NCBI GenBank assembly: GCA_004552155.1
Contig: SFPF01000019.1
Span: forward strand, 1 to 36,237
Length of the DNA: 36,237 bases
Origin: Bacteroidales bacterium
Lineage (GTDB): Bacteria > Bacteroidota > Bacteroidia > Bacteroidales > Bacteroidaceae
Direction of reading: 5' to 3'
The notes under the pieces: generated by a model
Databases searched by the model: none
Told to the model about the DNA's origin: nothing
The model's input: only the letters and a program-made list of their open reading frames with translations
Shown: positions 16,131-25,193 of the stretch, piece after piece
Layout: every line of letters begins with the position of its first letter
Position numbering within the stretch: position 1 is the first letter of the stretch
Made by a program: the position numbers and the translations under genes

Positions 16131-18158
16131 ATGAATCCCTTACTCTTGCTCTCCTTCGCAACCGTTTACGGCGTATATCCTTTCCCCGACATCACAGTCG
16201 CCCATATAGAAGAGGCCATCCACGCCGGAATGGAAGCCGAAAACAAGGCAGTTGCCGCCATCGTGGACAACCCCGACGCGCCGACCTTTGAAAATACAAT
16301 CGAAGCCCTCGAAACTTCCGGCGAACTGCTGGAACGCGCCACCACGCTGATGTATAATCTGCTCAGCGCGCATACCAACGACGAATTGGAAGAATTGGCG
16401 CAGCGCGTAGCCCCCATTCTGTCGGAACACGGCAATAACATCATGCTCAATGCCCGCCTTTACGAACGGGTGAAAACGGTTTATAGCGAGTACAAGCCCA
16501 AGGACGCGGAAGAGGCGATGCTGCTTAAAAACACCTATGAGGCATTTGAACGCTCGGGAGCCACGCTCGACGAAACGGGCAAGAAACGCTTTCGCGAAAT
16601 AAGCGCGGAACTTTCTAAACTCACGCTGCAATTTTCGCAGAACAAACTGAAAGATACCAACAACTACTATCTCCACATCACCGATGAGCAGGAACTCGAC
16701 GGCCTGCCCGAGTTGCAGCGCGGCGCGGCCCGAGAGAACGCTGCGGAGCGCGGTTTGGAGGGCTGGGTGATAACGCTCCATGCCCCCGACTTCGTACCCT
16801 TTATGGCTTATGCCAAAAGCCGCAAGCGCCGCGAGGAGCTGTATCGCCTCTACAACACGCTTTGCACCCACGGCGACCAGTACGATAACTTCGCCGTCGT
16901 GCGCCGCATCGTGAACCTGCGCCGCGAAAAGGCGCAACTGCTGGGTTATCCCGATTATGCCGCTTACGTCTTGAAACATCGCATGGCGGAAACGCCCGAG
17001 AACGTAAGGGAATTTTTGCAAAATCTCACCGAGGCCTATCTTCCTGCCGCCCGCGAGGACGTGGCACGCGTGGAAGCAAAGGCCAAGTCGGTAGAAGGGG
17101 ACGATTTTGGCTTTCAGCCTTGGGATTTCGCCTATTACACGAACCTCCTGCGCCGCGAGCAATACGATTTCGATCCCGAGCAATTGCGCCCTTACTTCGA
17201 GTTGGGCAGCGTGATAAAGGGCGTGTTCGGACTGGCCACGCGCCTCTACGGCATCACCTTTGAGGAAAATCCCAATATCCCCGTTTACCACCCCGACGTG
17301 AAGGCATACGAGGTGAAAGATGCCGACGGCAGCCATCTCGCCGTGCTTTATACGGATTTCCATCCGCGCGACAGCAAAAAGGGTGGGGCATGGATGACCA
17401 ACTATCGCGAAGCAGAGGGCGGCCTGCACGGCACGCGCCCGCACGTTTCCCTGACCATGAACTTCACGAAGCCGCAGGCCGACCGCCCCGCCTTGCTCAC
17501 CCTCGACGAGGTAAACACTTTCCTGCATGAGTTCGGGCACGCCCTGCACAGCATCTTCGCAGCCACGCGCTACAAGTCGCTAAGCGGCACGAACGTATAT
17601 TGGGACTTCGTGGAACTGCCCTCGCAGTTCATGGAAAATTTCTCCACAGAGCCGGAGTTCCTCAACACGTTTGCCTTCCACTACCAAACGGGCGAGCCGA
17701 TACCGCAAGCGCTGATTGACAAAATTATCAGCCTGCGCACGTTCAACGCCGCCTATTCCTGTATGCGCCAAGTGTCTTTCGGATTGCTGGACATGGCTTT
17801 CTATTCGCTGCGCGACGCTGTGCCCGAGGACGTCAGGGCATTCGAGAAAAACGCTGTCGAGCCCGTCCGCCTCTTGCCCGATTGCCCCGAGGCGTGCATG
17901 GCGGTGACCTTCGGCCACATTATGAGCGGAGGTTACGCGGCTGGCTATTACAGTTACAAATGGGCGGAGGTGCTCGACGCCGATGCCTTTGGCAAATTCC
18001 AAGAGACGGGCATCTTCAACACCGCAACGGCACGCAGTTTCCGCAGCAACATTCTCTCTCAAGGCGGCACCCGTCCGCCGATGGATTTGTACGTTAATTT
18101 CCGAGGCAGAAAACCGACCATCGACGCGCTGCTGCGCCGCGACGGCATCAAAAAATAG
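16131..18158 (+). CDS. dcp: M3-family zinc metallopeptidase (peptidyl-dipeptidase Dcp / oligopeptidase A type)
   Basis: A 675-residue enzyme that breaks down short peptides. The zinc site FLHEFGHALH (His, Glu, His) is near residue 465; the third ligand Glu lies in the following helix (WDFVELPSQFMENF). N-terminal text FPDITVAHIEEAIHAGMEAE and DAPTFENTIEALE is typical of bacterial M3A peptidases. The N-terminus may be a short signal (LLLLSFATVYG), though weak; most relatives are cytoplasmic. C-terminal GGYAAGYYSYKWAEVLDADAF is a family signature with substrate-binding tyrosines. It sits in a tight operon: two bases after the TPR gene and nine before dCMP deaminase. The symbol is a best guess between dcp and prlC/opdA. 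Confidence 0.88.
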   Translation: MNPLLLLSFATVYGVYPFPDITVAHIEEAIHAGMEAENKAVAAIVDNPDAPTFENTIEALETSGELLERATTLMYNLLSAHTNDELEELAQRVAPILSEHGNNIMLNARLYERVKTVYSEYKPKDAEEAMLLKNTYEAFERSGATLDETGKKRFREISAELSKLTLQFSQNKLKDTNNYYLHITDEQELDGLPELQRGAARENAAERGLEGWVITLHAPDFVPFMAYAKSRKRREELYRLYNTLCTHGDQYDNFAVVRRIVNLRREKAQLLGYPDYAAYVLKHRMAETPENVREFLQNLTEAYLPAAREDVARVEAKAKSVEGDDFGFQPWDFAYYTNLLRREQYDFDPEQLRPYFELGSVIKGVFGLATRLYGITFEENPNIPVYHPDVKAYEVKDADGSHLAVLYTDFHPRDSKKGGAWMTNYREAEGGLHGTRPHVSLTMNFTKPQADRPALLTLDEVNTFLHEFGHALHSIFAATRYKSLSGTNVYWDFVELPSQFMENFSTEPEFLNTFAFHYQTGEPIPQALIDKIISLRTFNAAYSCMRQVSFGLLDMAFYSLRDAVPEDVRAFEKNAVEPVRLLPDCPEACMAVTFGHIMSGGYAAGYYSYKWAEVLDADAFGKFQETGIFNTATARSFRSNILSQGGTRPPMDLYVNFRGRKPTIDALLRRDGIKK

Positions 18159-18167
18159 CATATTATC

Positions 18168-18590
18168 ATGAACGAAAAGCAAAAGCAACTCGACCTCCGC
18201 TATCTGCGCATGGCGAAGATATGGGCGGAAAACTCATATTGCACGCGCCGCCAAGTGGGTGCGCTGATTGTGAAGGACAAGATGATTATCAGCGACGGCT
18301 ACAACGGCACGCCCTCCGGCTTCGAGAACATTTGCGAGGACGAGCACGGGCTTACCAAACCCTATGTGCTGCACGCCGAAGCCAATGCCATAACGAAGAT
18401 TGCCTGCTCGGGCAACAACTCCGGCGGCGCAACGCTCTACGTCACCGACGCGCCCTGCATCGAGTGCGCCAAACTCATCATACAGGCTGGCATCAAGCGC
18501 GTAATTTACGGCAGGCAGTACCGCCTCACCGACGGCTTGGAACTCCTCGAACGCGCCGGCATCGAACTGCAATATTTGCCTGTGGATTAG
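18168..18590 (+). CDS. dCMP deaminase (ComEB-like)
   Basis: A 140-residue cytidine/deoxycytidylate deaminase-fold enzyme. Zinc ligands and catalytic Glu are plain: HAEANAI (His, Glu) and APCIECAK (PCxxC). YNGTPSG and EDEHG-like text between them is typical of dCMP deaminases of the ComEB group. It makes dUMP from dCMP, feeding thymidylate synthesis. It starts nine bases after the peptidase, so it shares the transcript. A short 77-base gap with a small octamer-repeat remnant separates it from the protease downstream. Confidence 0.93.
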   Translation: MNEKQKQLDLRYLRMAKIWAENSYCTRRQVGALIVKDKMIISDGYNGTPSGFENICEDEHGLTKPYVLHAEANAITKIACSGNNSGGATLYVTDAPCIECAKLIIQAGIKRVIYGRQYRLTDGLELLERAGIELQYLPVD

Positions 18591-18608
18591 GCTAATTATA
18601 ATATTAAC

Positions 18609-18656
18609 AGTAAACAAACTGTTTCGTCTACTCGTTTTTTGTTTGCTCGTCAACTA
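18609..18656. repeat. Reduced copy of the 8-bp-arm inverted repeat, copy C
   Basis: AGTAAACA (18609-18616) faces CGTCTACT, CGTTTTTT, TGTTTGCT and CGTCAACT (18625-18656). Same octamers as copies at 3533 and 31351, but without the long centre. Confidence 0.6.
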
Positions 18657-18667
18657 AAATTTCAGTT

Positions 18668-20287
18668 ATGAAAACCGTCAAGAAGCGTTTTGTCCCGCTC
18701 GTGGTTGCCCTCGGAATCGTCATCGGCATACTGATTGGCAGTTTCTACGCCAACCACTTTTCAGGGCGGCGGCTCAACATCATAAATAATTCCAACAACA
18801 AAATCAGTAACCTGCTTTTGCTCATTGACGACCAGTACGTCGATACGGTGAACATCGACTCGCTGGTGGAAAAGTCCTTGCCCAAAATCCTTAAAGAACT
18901 CGACCCGCACTCGGTCTATATCGGCGCAAATGACGTGAACGACGCGATGCAGGACCTCAAAGGCAGTTTTTCGGGCATCGGCGTGCGCTTCAATATTTAT
19001 AAAGACACCGTGCGCATTGTCAGCGTCATCAAAGGCGGACCCTCGGAGCACGTGGGACTGAAAGCGGGCGACCGCATCATTGCCGTGGACGGCGAGCCGT
19101 ATGTGGGCAAGCAGGTGAACAATGAAACCACGATTAAGAAACTTAAAGGCGAGGCAGGCACGCAGGTGCGCGTCAAGGTGAAACGCGCAGCCTCGGCAAA
19201 GCCTTTGGAATTTAAGATTGTGCGCGGCGATGTGCCTGTGCCTACCGTCGATGCCGTTTACATGGTGAACGATGAAACGGGCTATATCCGCATAAGTTCT
19301 TTTGGCGAAACCACTTACCCCGAGTTCCTCTCCGCGCTCTCGCAACTGCGCGAGCAGGGATTTAAGAAACTTATCCTTGACCTGCGCGGCAACCTCGGCG
19401 GCTATATGAACACCGCCGTGCAGATAGCCAACGAATTTCTGCCGCAGGGTAGGCTGATTGTTTACACGAAAGGCCGCAAGTCGCGCCGCGAGGACTATCG
19501 CAGTGACGGGCGCGGCTCTTATCAGCACATGCCTGTCGTAGTGCTTGTTGACGAGTCGTCTGCCTCGGCCAGCGAAATCCTTGCCGGCGCGTTCCAGGAC
19601 AATGACCGCGGCACGGTGATAGGCCGCCGCACGTTCGGCAAAGGACTCGTGCAAGTGCCCATCGAGTTCCCCGACGGCAGCATGATACGCCTCACGACGG
19701 CGCGTTACTACACGCCCTCCGGTCGCTGCGTACAAAAGCCCTATACCCCCGGCGACGAAGAAGATTACGACAACGACCTTTTGCTGCGTGCCGAGCACGG
19801 CGAATACTATTCCGCCGACAGCATACGCTTGCACGGACCTAAGTTCAAGACGCGCCTCGGGCGCACCGTCTATGGCGGCGGCGGTATCGTGCCCGACGTA
19901 TTCGTGCCGCGCGACACGCTCGGCTTTACCTCCTATTTCAAGGAAGCCTACCTCGCCGGTTTGATCAACAGTTTCGCCTATGCTTATGTCGATGGCAATC
20001 GCAAAGTCTTAGAGAAAAAGGAAACGCTCGCCGCACTGGTGGCTTATCTGAAACGTCAAAACCTCGTGGAGCAGTTTGCCCGCTTTGCCGAGCGCGAAGG
20101 ACTGAAACGCCGCAACCGCATGATAGCCGCCTCGCGCAAGCTTATAGAAAACTATCTGATGAACGGCATTATCTACGACGTGCTCGACCTCGGCGCGGCG
20201 GTGGAATACAGCAATTCCAACGACCCCTTTATGGAGCGTGCCCTTGAAGCCCTCAACGAGAAAAACGCCTCGCCGCAATCAAAATAA
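18668..20287 (+). CDS. S41 family C-terminal processing peptidase (CtpA/Prc type)
   Basis: A 539-residue periplasmic protease. An N-terminal membrane anchor or signal (VPLVVALGIVIGILIGSFYA) is followed by the small N domain (LDPHSVYIGANDV) and a PDZ domain (~95-180, GIGVRFNIYKDTVRIV, GLKAGDRIIAVDG). The catalytic domain comes next (ILDLRGNLGGYMNTAVQIANEFLP). The Ser nucleophile is in VDESSASASEILAGA and the Lys in GRRTFGKGLVQ. It trims or degrades envelope proteins. A C-terminal ~100-residue extension has no assigned role. The following cyclo-ligase starts eight bases after the stop. The order dCMP deaminase-S41 peptidase-MTHFS is one I associate with Bacteroidales; this is memory, not a search. 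Confidence 0.93.
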   Translation: MKTVKKRFVPLVVALGIVIGILIGSFYANHFSGRRLNIINNSNNKISNLLLLIDDQYVDTVNIDSLVEKSLPKILKELDPHSVYIGANDVNDAMQDLKGSFSGIGVRFNIYKDTVRIVSVIKGGPSEHVGLKAGDRIIAVDGEPYVGKQVNNETTIKKLKGEAGTQVRVKVKRAASAKPLEFKIVRGDVPVPTVDAVYMVNDETGYIRISSFGETTYPEFLSALSQLREQGFKKLILDLRGNLGGYMNTAVQIANEFLPQGRLIVYTKGRKSRREDYRSDGRGSYQHMPVVVLVDESSASASEILAGAFQDNDRGTVIGRRTFGKGLVQVPIEFPDGSMIRLTTARYYTPSGRCVQKPYTPGDEEDYDNDLLLRAEHGEYYSADSIRLHGPKFKTRLGRTVYGGGGIVPDVFVPRDTLGFTSYFKEAYLAGLINSFAYAYVDGNRKVLEKKETLAALVAYLKRQNLVEQFARFAEREGLKRRNRMIAASRKLIENYLMNGIIYDVLDLGAAVEYSNSNDPFMERALEALNEKNASPQSK

Positions 20288-20295
20288 TCCTATCC

Positions 20296-20841
20296 ATGCT
20301 TTCCTCCGCAAAGCAACAACTTCGCGCAACCATCAAGGCCATGAAACTTTCCCGCCTTTCGCCCGAATATAGGGCGGAGGCCTCGCTGCGCCTGATGCAA
20401 GCCGTAGAGAGGCATCCCGCATTCGCGGCGGCAAGCACCGTGATGCTTTACCACGCTTTGCCTGATGAGCCCGACACGCACCCGTTGCTTGAAAAGTATG
20501 CCGCATCAAAAACCATCGTTTTGCCTTGCGTGGAAGGCGATGACATCGTGCCGCGCGTTTATCGCGGCGAGCAGGACTTGCGGGTAGGGGCGTATGGCAT
20601 TGCCGAGCCGATAGGGCCTGTCTTTGAGGATTTGCCTGCTATTTCCTTCATTCTTGTGCCCGGCGTTGCCTTTGATGCTGCGGGCCATCGCCTTGGTCGA
20701 GGAAAAGGCTACTACGACCGTTTCCTCTCTGCCTTGCCCGCGCGTCCTTTCCTCCTTGGTGCCTGCTTTACTTGGCAACAAGTTCCCGCCGTTCCCTTTG
20801 AACCGCACGACATAATTATGGACGCTGTGCTTGCTTTATAA
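20296..20841 (+). CDS. 5-formyltetrahydrofolate cyclo-ligase (MTHFS)
   Basis: A 181-residue enzyme that converts 5-formyl-THF to 5,10-methenyl-THF with ATP, keeping folate one-carbon units in circulation. Family landmarks: the N-terminal basic KQQLRATIKAMKLSRL, then PGVAFDAAGHRLGRGKGYYDRFL, the folate and ATP-binding loop, and the C-terminal VPFEPHDIIMDAV. Eight bases after the S41 protease, so the last gene of the operon. Its product supports purine synthesis, for which purC and purT are nearby. Confidence 0.93.
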   Translation: MLSSAKQQLRATIKAMKLSRLSPEYRAEASLRLMQAVERHPAFAAASTVMLYHALPDEPDTHPLLEKYAASKTIVLPCVEGDDIVPRVYRGEQDLRVGAYGIAEPIGPVFEDLPAISFILVPGVAFDAAGHRLGRGKGYYDRFLSALPARPFLLGACFTWQQVPAVPFEPHDIIMDAVLAL

Positions 20842-20895
20842 CAGTTTAGTAACAACTTTCTTAGCAGATACGTGCATTAAGAATATAATATGCCG

Positions 20896-20903
20896 TACCT
20901 TTG
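20896..20903 (+). promoter_or_regulatory. Promoter of the surface-protein gene, -7 box
   Basis: TACCTTTG matches TAnnTTTG, 49 bases before the ATG at 20953. Just upstream, 20851-20875 carries AGTAACAACTTTCTTAGCAGATA-like text, resembling the block at 25032-25077. Confidence 0.6.
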
Positions 20904-20952
20904 CAATATCAAACCTTGATTATAATTCTATCAAACTTAAAATATAATTATT

Positions 20953-23658
20953 ATGGAAAAACTTTTACGCAAGACGGGGATTAACCAATCCCTGCGCCTT
21001 TTGCTAATCATTGCTTCTTGCGTGTTCGGAAGCAGTGCAAATGTGTGGGCAGAAGATTTAACAACAACTTTTGATTGGGCCGGTTCTAAAACAGCAACCG
21101 GGGGAACGACAGATTATGTTGTAACACAGTCTCCTGTAAAGCTTACATTCTCTTTGGGAACCGCATCGAATGCTCCTCGTACAAATAAGGAGGGTAGCGT
21201 AAGAATGTATGAAGGAACTCAATTGACTATTAGCCTTGAAGGTGATTACGTCATTAAACAAGTTGATTTTACTCCAACAACAAAATCCTACAATGCTACA
21301 AAACTAAAATTTAATGGAACAAGCCTAACTTCTGACTCTTGGGTTCTTTCCAGTGCAGAACAAGCAAATTCTGTTACGCTTACAGCTTCCGCAACTGCGC
21401 GCTTCAAGAAAATTGTAGTTACATATGCTTCAACTTCCTCTGGCGGCGGCAGCGACCTCACCGACCGCAACCTTTCCTTTGGCGAAACAAAGTCTTTTGA
21501 CGCCGAGGTGGGCGACGACACGTTCTCCGAGCCTGATCTTACGGGCGTAACGGACGGCGGTGTTACTTACGTTTCGAGCAATGAGGACGTGGCAAGCGTA
21601 AATGCTTCCACGGGCGCAGTTACCATTAAAGGCATGGGCCATGCCACGATTACGGCTTCGGCTGAAGCAAACGAAACTTATAAGCTCGGTTCCGCCTCTT
21701 ACGACATCTACGTTTACGACAGCGGTACGCTGGAAGACCTGAAAGCTTATATCACGAGCACAAACGAAACGGAAATTTATTTCGACCTCACCTCTAACGC
21801 CGTGGTTACTTACGCCGCCACAAACTACGCTTATATGGAGGACGGCCATGCTGGTATCTATCTTTATAAGAAAGGCCACGGCCTGAAGGCTGGTAACAGC
21901 TTTACGGGCAAAGTGATAGCAAAGGGTAAGTTGTACAACCAGTTGTATGAGTTTACTGACTTCACCCCTGCCAACACTGCTGGCACTGCCGGTATTACCG
22001 CTACCAACTGGACCATTCAAGACCTCACAGACAGCGGAAACACGGGTTACAAGATGGCTGAAAGCATGCGCGTGAAACTCACGGGCGTTACCGCCACCAC
22101 GGACGGCACAAATTGGACTATTGAGCAGGGCGGCGCTTCCACAACTTTGGTTCTTTACAACTCTTTATCCGTAACAGCCGGCGGCGTTTACGACATCACG
22201 GGCTATCCCTATAACAACAACGGCACTTGGGAATTCCGAGTTTATGAAGAATCCTGCTTAGAACAGAAGGGCGGCAAGACAGCTGCAACCGTAACCTTCG
22301 ACGAAGAAAACTACACCGTAGAGACTAACGGCAGCATCACAGTTTCTGCCACCAAGAACTCTACCTCCCCGATTGTTTATTCTATTTCACCGGCTGACGG
22401 CAATGTTTCGATTAACGCGAACACGGGCGAAATTGTTGCCGGCAAAAATCCAGGCACTTACACCATTACGGCTTCTGTGGCTGAAAACGAGAACTTCACT
22501 TCGGCTTCTGCCGACTGCACGCTGACGGTCAAAGCACCTTCTTTCAATATCGCAGCACCGACTTACTACAAAAAGATTACTTCGACCGACGAACTCGCTG
22601 CGTATCTGATTGTTTGCGAAGGTGCTAAAAAGGCTCTTTCCGCAACAGTAAGCACAGTGGACTATACTCAAGGCGAAAATAATACTGTAACCAATGAAAC
22701 GCCCGCAACCTTGGGCGAGTTTGAACTTATAGGTACTGATGAAAATTATAAAGGTGCGCCGCTTTATGAGTTTTTGGTAGACAATAAATATCTGAGCGGC
22801 ACAACCTCAACGACTATTAGCCTTGCGACATCTGTATCAGATAAAACTAAATGGATGGTAGATTTTGATGAAGACGGAAATGTTGAAATAGATAGTTATA
22901 GCACCTTCTCCGTTTCTGAAACAAATCGTGGCTTAATTTATCAAAACTCAGGAAAGGTAATAAAGCATTACGCAGTATCTAATCGTGGTGAAAACGGCTA
23001 TTCGAAAGTCCAGCTCTACCAAAAGGTAACCGACCTTGCCATCAGTACGCTGACCAACGGCTACGCTACTTTTGTAACCGACGTGCCTTACGTAATGCCG
23101 AAGGGTGCTTGCGGCTATGCCGTAACCGTGGCTCCGCATGTGGGCGTTATCACCAAGACCGAAGCCTACACCGAGGGCTCGCAAGTACCGGCACAGACTG
23201 CACTGCTCATCGGCGGCGCACCGGGTACTAACTACTATCCCGCTGTGTTGAAGGAAGACGTCACTGCCACATATTCCGGCGAAAACTACATGGAAGGCCG
23301 TCGCACAGCCGAGGGTTATACCAACAGCCAGAGAGGCGTAGACGTTTACTACTACAAGCTCGCGCTCAACAGCGCAAGCGAACCGAAACCGGGCTTCTAC
23401 TACGGCGCAACCGGAGGCGCGGCATTCAAACTCACCAAGCCGACCACCGCTTACCTCGCCGTGCCGAAGAACATCACGCCCGTGAATGGCTACCTCATCG
23501 ACTTTGACGGCGAAGAAACGGGCATCAGCACCATCGCCCCGACGAATGGCAACACCGACGGCACAATCTACAACCTCAACGGTATTCGCTTGACGCAGAC
23601 GCTCCGCAATCTGCCTAAGGGCGTGTATATCGTGAACGGTAAGAAAGTAATTAAGTAA
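20953..23658 (+). CDS. Large secreted surface protein with Ig-like domains and a Por/T9SS-type C-terminal tail
   Basis: 901 residues. Signal peptide 1-33 (LLLIIASCVFGSSANVWA). Domains by eye: ~36-160 beta-rich (RMYEGTQLTISLEGDYVIKQ); ~170-262 bacterial Ig-like, BIG2 type (VTYVSSNEDVASVNASTGAV, ATITASA); ~265-440 OB-like beta barrel of DUF6359 type (AYMEDGHAGIYLYKKGHGL, KAGNSFTGKVIAKG); ~446-530 second Ig-like (SISPADGNVSINANTGEIVA); ~540-695 a repeat-bearing beta domain (KVTS-like ITSTDELAAYLIVCEG); ~700-860 a Prevotella-type C-terminal module (LTNGYATFVTDVPYVMPKG). It ends IYNLNGIRL..LPKGVYIVNGKKVIK, the form of type IX sorting tails. Likely exported to the cell surface; ligand unknown. Lower GC in the first ~450 bases than the rest suggests a recent domain swap. 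A 64-residue gene follows 32 bases later. Confidence 0.75.
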   Translation: MEKLLRKTGINQSLRLLLIIASCVFGSSANVWAEDLTTTFDWAGSKTATGGTTDYVVTQSPVKLTFSLGTASNAPRTNKEGSVRMYEGTQLTISLEGDYVIKQVDFTPTTKSYNATKLKFNGTSLTSDSWVLSSAEQANSVTLTASATARFKKIVVTYASTSSGGGSDLTDRNLSFGETKSFDAEVGDDTFSEPDLTGVTDGGVTYVSSNEDVASVNASTGAVTIKGMGHATITASAEANETYKLGSASYDIYVYDSGTLEDLKAYITSTNETEIYFDLTSNAVVTYAATNYAYMEDGHAGIYLYKKGHGLKAGNSFTGKVIAKGKLYNQLYEFTDFTPANTAGTAGITATNWTIQDLTDSGNTGYKMAESMRVKLTGVTATTDGTNWTIEQGGASTTLVLYNSLSVTAGGVYDITGYPYNNNGTWEFRVYEESCLEQKGGKTAATVTFDEENYTVETNGSITVSATKNSTSPIVYSISPADGNVSINANTGEIVAGKNPGTYTITASVAENENFTSASADCTLTVKAPSFNIAAPTYYKKITSTDELAAYLIVCEGAKKALSATVSTVDYTQGENNTVTNETPATLGEFELIGTDENYKGAPLYEFLVDNKYLSGTTSTTISLATSVSDKTKWMVDFDEDGNVEIDSYSTFSVSETNRGLIYQNSGKVIKHYAVSNRGENGYSKVQLYQKVTDLAISTLTNGYATFVTDVPYVMPKGACGYAVTVAPHVGVITKTEAYTEGSQVPAQTALLIGGAPGTNYYPAVLKEDVTATYSGENYMEGRRTAEGYTNSQRGVDVYYYKLALNSASEPKPGFYYGATGGAAFKLTKPTTAYLAVPKNITPVNGYLIDFDGEETGISTIAPTNGNTDGTIYNLNGIRLTQTLRNLPKGVYIVNGKKVIK

Positions 23659-23690
23659 GCACACACAATATTATATATATAGACACGACA

Positions 23691-23885
23691 ATGAAAAAAT
23701 TATATTTCTCTCCCCGCTGCACGGTATACGACCTGCACACAGAACAATCTCTGCTCGTTGGCTCCGGATCATTGGAAACCTCCGAAGAGGTAGCCCCCGG
23801 AGTAACGCCCGGCGAGGGTGGCGTTACCAATGAATTTACCAACAAATATTGGGACAGCGATACCGAATGGACTGCCGATAACTAA
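23691..23885 (+). CDS. Small protein of 64 residues, companion of the surface protein
   Basis: Starts MKKLYFSPRCTVYDLHTEQS and continues LLVGSGSLETSEEV, then a Gly/Pro/acidic stretch and ends EWTADN. No signal peptide or membrane segment. The opening (MKKxYxxP..xVxxLxxExxLLxGS) matches a short-protein type that I recall from many Prevotella and Bacteroides genomes, often near secreted proteins; function unknown. It could be a leader-like peptide, since a GS motif with a variable tail follows the conserved N-terminus. It starts 32 bases after the surface-protein stop and probably shares its transcript. Confidence 0.65.
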   Translation: MKKLYFSPRCTVYDLHTEQSLLVGSGSLETSEEVAPGVTPGEGGVTNEFTNKYWDSDTEWTADN

Positions 23886-23954
23886 AATCAGTTTTTATAC
23901 TTTCCGCGCCGCTAATGCCACCGTGCAATAGCGGCGCGTTTCGTAAAAAAATCG

Positions 23955-23962
23955 TAATTTTG
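23955..23962 (+). promoter_or_regulatory. purC promoter, -7 box
   Basis: TAATTTTG, 29 bases before the purC ATG. It is followed directly by TGCGCAGATA (23963-23972), so that decamer would lie at or just after the start of transcription. Confidence 0.65.
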
Positions 23963-23991
23963 TGCGCAGATAATCCTTAATCCCAAATACA

Positions 23992-24936
23992 ATGACTGCT
24001 TTAACAAAAACGGATTTCAACTTCCCCGGCCAGACGGGCGTGTATCACGGAAAAGTGCGCGACGTTTATTTCGTAGGCGACAAACTCGTTATGGTAGCAA
24101 CCGACCGCATCTCGGCTTTCGACGTTATCCTGCCCAAGGGCATACCATTCAAGGGACAGATGCTCAACCAAATTGCCGCTAAGTTCCTCGATGCCACGAC
24201 AGACATCTGCCCCAACTGGAAACTCGCCACGCCCGACCCCATGGTCACCGTCGGCGTGCACTGCGAAGGCTTTCCCGTTGAGATGATTGTGCGCGGCTAT
24301 CTCTGCGGCAGCGCGTGGCGCGCCTACAAGAGCGGCGTGCGCGAAATCTGCGGCGTACGTCTGCCCGAAGGCATGCGCGAGAACGAGCGTTTCCCCGAGC
24401 CCATCATCACGCCAACCACGAAAGCCGAAATAGGCGAGCACGATGCCGACATTTCCAAAGAGGAAATCCTCGCACGCGGCCTTGCAACGCCCGAGGAATA
24501 CGCCAAACTTGAAGAATACACCCTTGCCCTCTTCCGCCGAGGTACGGAAATCGCAGCCAAGCGCGGACTTATCCTCGTGGACACAAAGTATGAGTTTGGC
24601 AAGCACGATGGCACGATTTACCTCATGGACGAAATTCATACGCCCGACTCTTCGCGTTACTTCTATGCCGAGGGCTACGAAGAACGCTTTGCAAAAGGCG
24701 AACCTCAGAAGCAGCTTTCCAAAGAGTTCGTGCGCGAGTGGCTTATGGACAACGGCTTCCAAGGAAAGGCCGGTCAGCAGGTGCCTGAAATGACCGACGA
24801 AATCGTAGCTGGCATCTCCGACCGCTACGTCGAACTCTACGAGCACATCACGGGCGAAACCTTCGATCGCAACGCCGACACTGCCAACCTCGCCAAGCGT
24901 ATCGAAACAAACGTAACGGCATACCTCGCCAAATAA
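23992..24936 (+). CDS. purC: Phosphoribosylaminoimidazole-succinocarboxamide synthase (SAICAR synthetase)
   Basis: 314 residues, cytoplasmic. It joins CAIR and aspartate with ATP, step eight of purine synthesis. Signatures: [25 protein letters not shown] near the N-terminus, [20 protein letters not shown], and [31 protein letters not shown], holding the ATP and metal ligands. The length fits the longer, eukaryote-like PurC form common in Bacteroidota. Own promoter (TAATTTTG) and a strong terminator right after it, so a single-gene unit. purT lies 1.1 kb away on the other strand. Confidence 0.97.
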   Translation: MTALTKTDFNFPGQTGVYHGKVRDVYFVGDKLVMVATDRISAFDVILPKGIPFKGQMLNQIAAKFLDATTDICPNWKLATPDPMVTVGVHCEGFPVEMIVRGYLCGSAWRAYKSGVREICGVRLPEGMRENERFPEPIITPTTKAEIGEHDADISKEEILARGLATPEEYAKLEEYTLALFRRGTEIAAKRGLILVDTKYEFGKHDGTIYLMDEIHTPDSSRYFYAEGYEERFAKGEPQKQLSKEFVREWLMDNGFQGKAGQQVPEMTDEIVAGISDRYVELYEHITGETFDRNADTANLAKRIETNVTAYLAK

Positions 24937-24960
24937 AATTCCCTCTCTCGGGACAAAAAA

Positions 24961-24999
24961 ATCAAGCAGGAAGTTTTTTCTTCCTGCTTGATTTTTTTT
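24961..24999 (+). terminator. Intrinsic terminator of purC
   Basis: ATCAAGCAGGAAG (24961-24973), loop TTTTTT, CTTCCTGCTTGAT (24980-24992), then a run of T. Perfect 13-bp stem. Confidence 0.95.
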
Positions 25000-25031
25000 G
25001 CGCTCCCCGTTATAGTTTTTCCTTTCCTATA

Positions 25032-25077
25032 AGAAAGTTTGTAACAAACTTTCTAACAAACTTTTTCTGCGCAGATA
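25032..25077 (+). promoter_or_regulatory. Palindrome plus TGCGCAGATA decamer before the 79-residue gene
   Basis: AGAAAGTTTG-TAA-CAAACTTTCT (25032-25054) is a perfect inverted repeat, followed by AACAAACTTT and by TGCGCAGATA (25068-25077). The half-site AAGTTTGTAAC is shared with the array upstream of gyrA, and the decamer is too. Likely a binding region for the same factor. Confidence 0.45.
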
Positions 25078-25161
25078 GTAAATAGTATCAAGTAGAAAGG
25101 AAAAAATAGCTTGCGACAAGTAAGAAAAAGCCTCGTCATAACGCGGATAAAAATTTATCCG

Positions 25162-25169
25162 TAAATTTG
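25162..25169 (+). promoter_or_regulatory. Promoter of the 79-residue gene, -7 box
   Basis: TAAATTTG matches TAnnTTTG, 24 bases before the ATG at 25194. This rules out the longer frame that starts at 25167, inside the box. Confidence 0.6.
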
Positions 25170-25193
25170 CAGTACCTTAAAACTAATTTCTAT

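Noticed and set aside
23940..23992. A riboswitch in the purC leader
   Set aside because: The leader is under 30 bases from the predicted start of transcription; no room for a purine or other aptamer.
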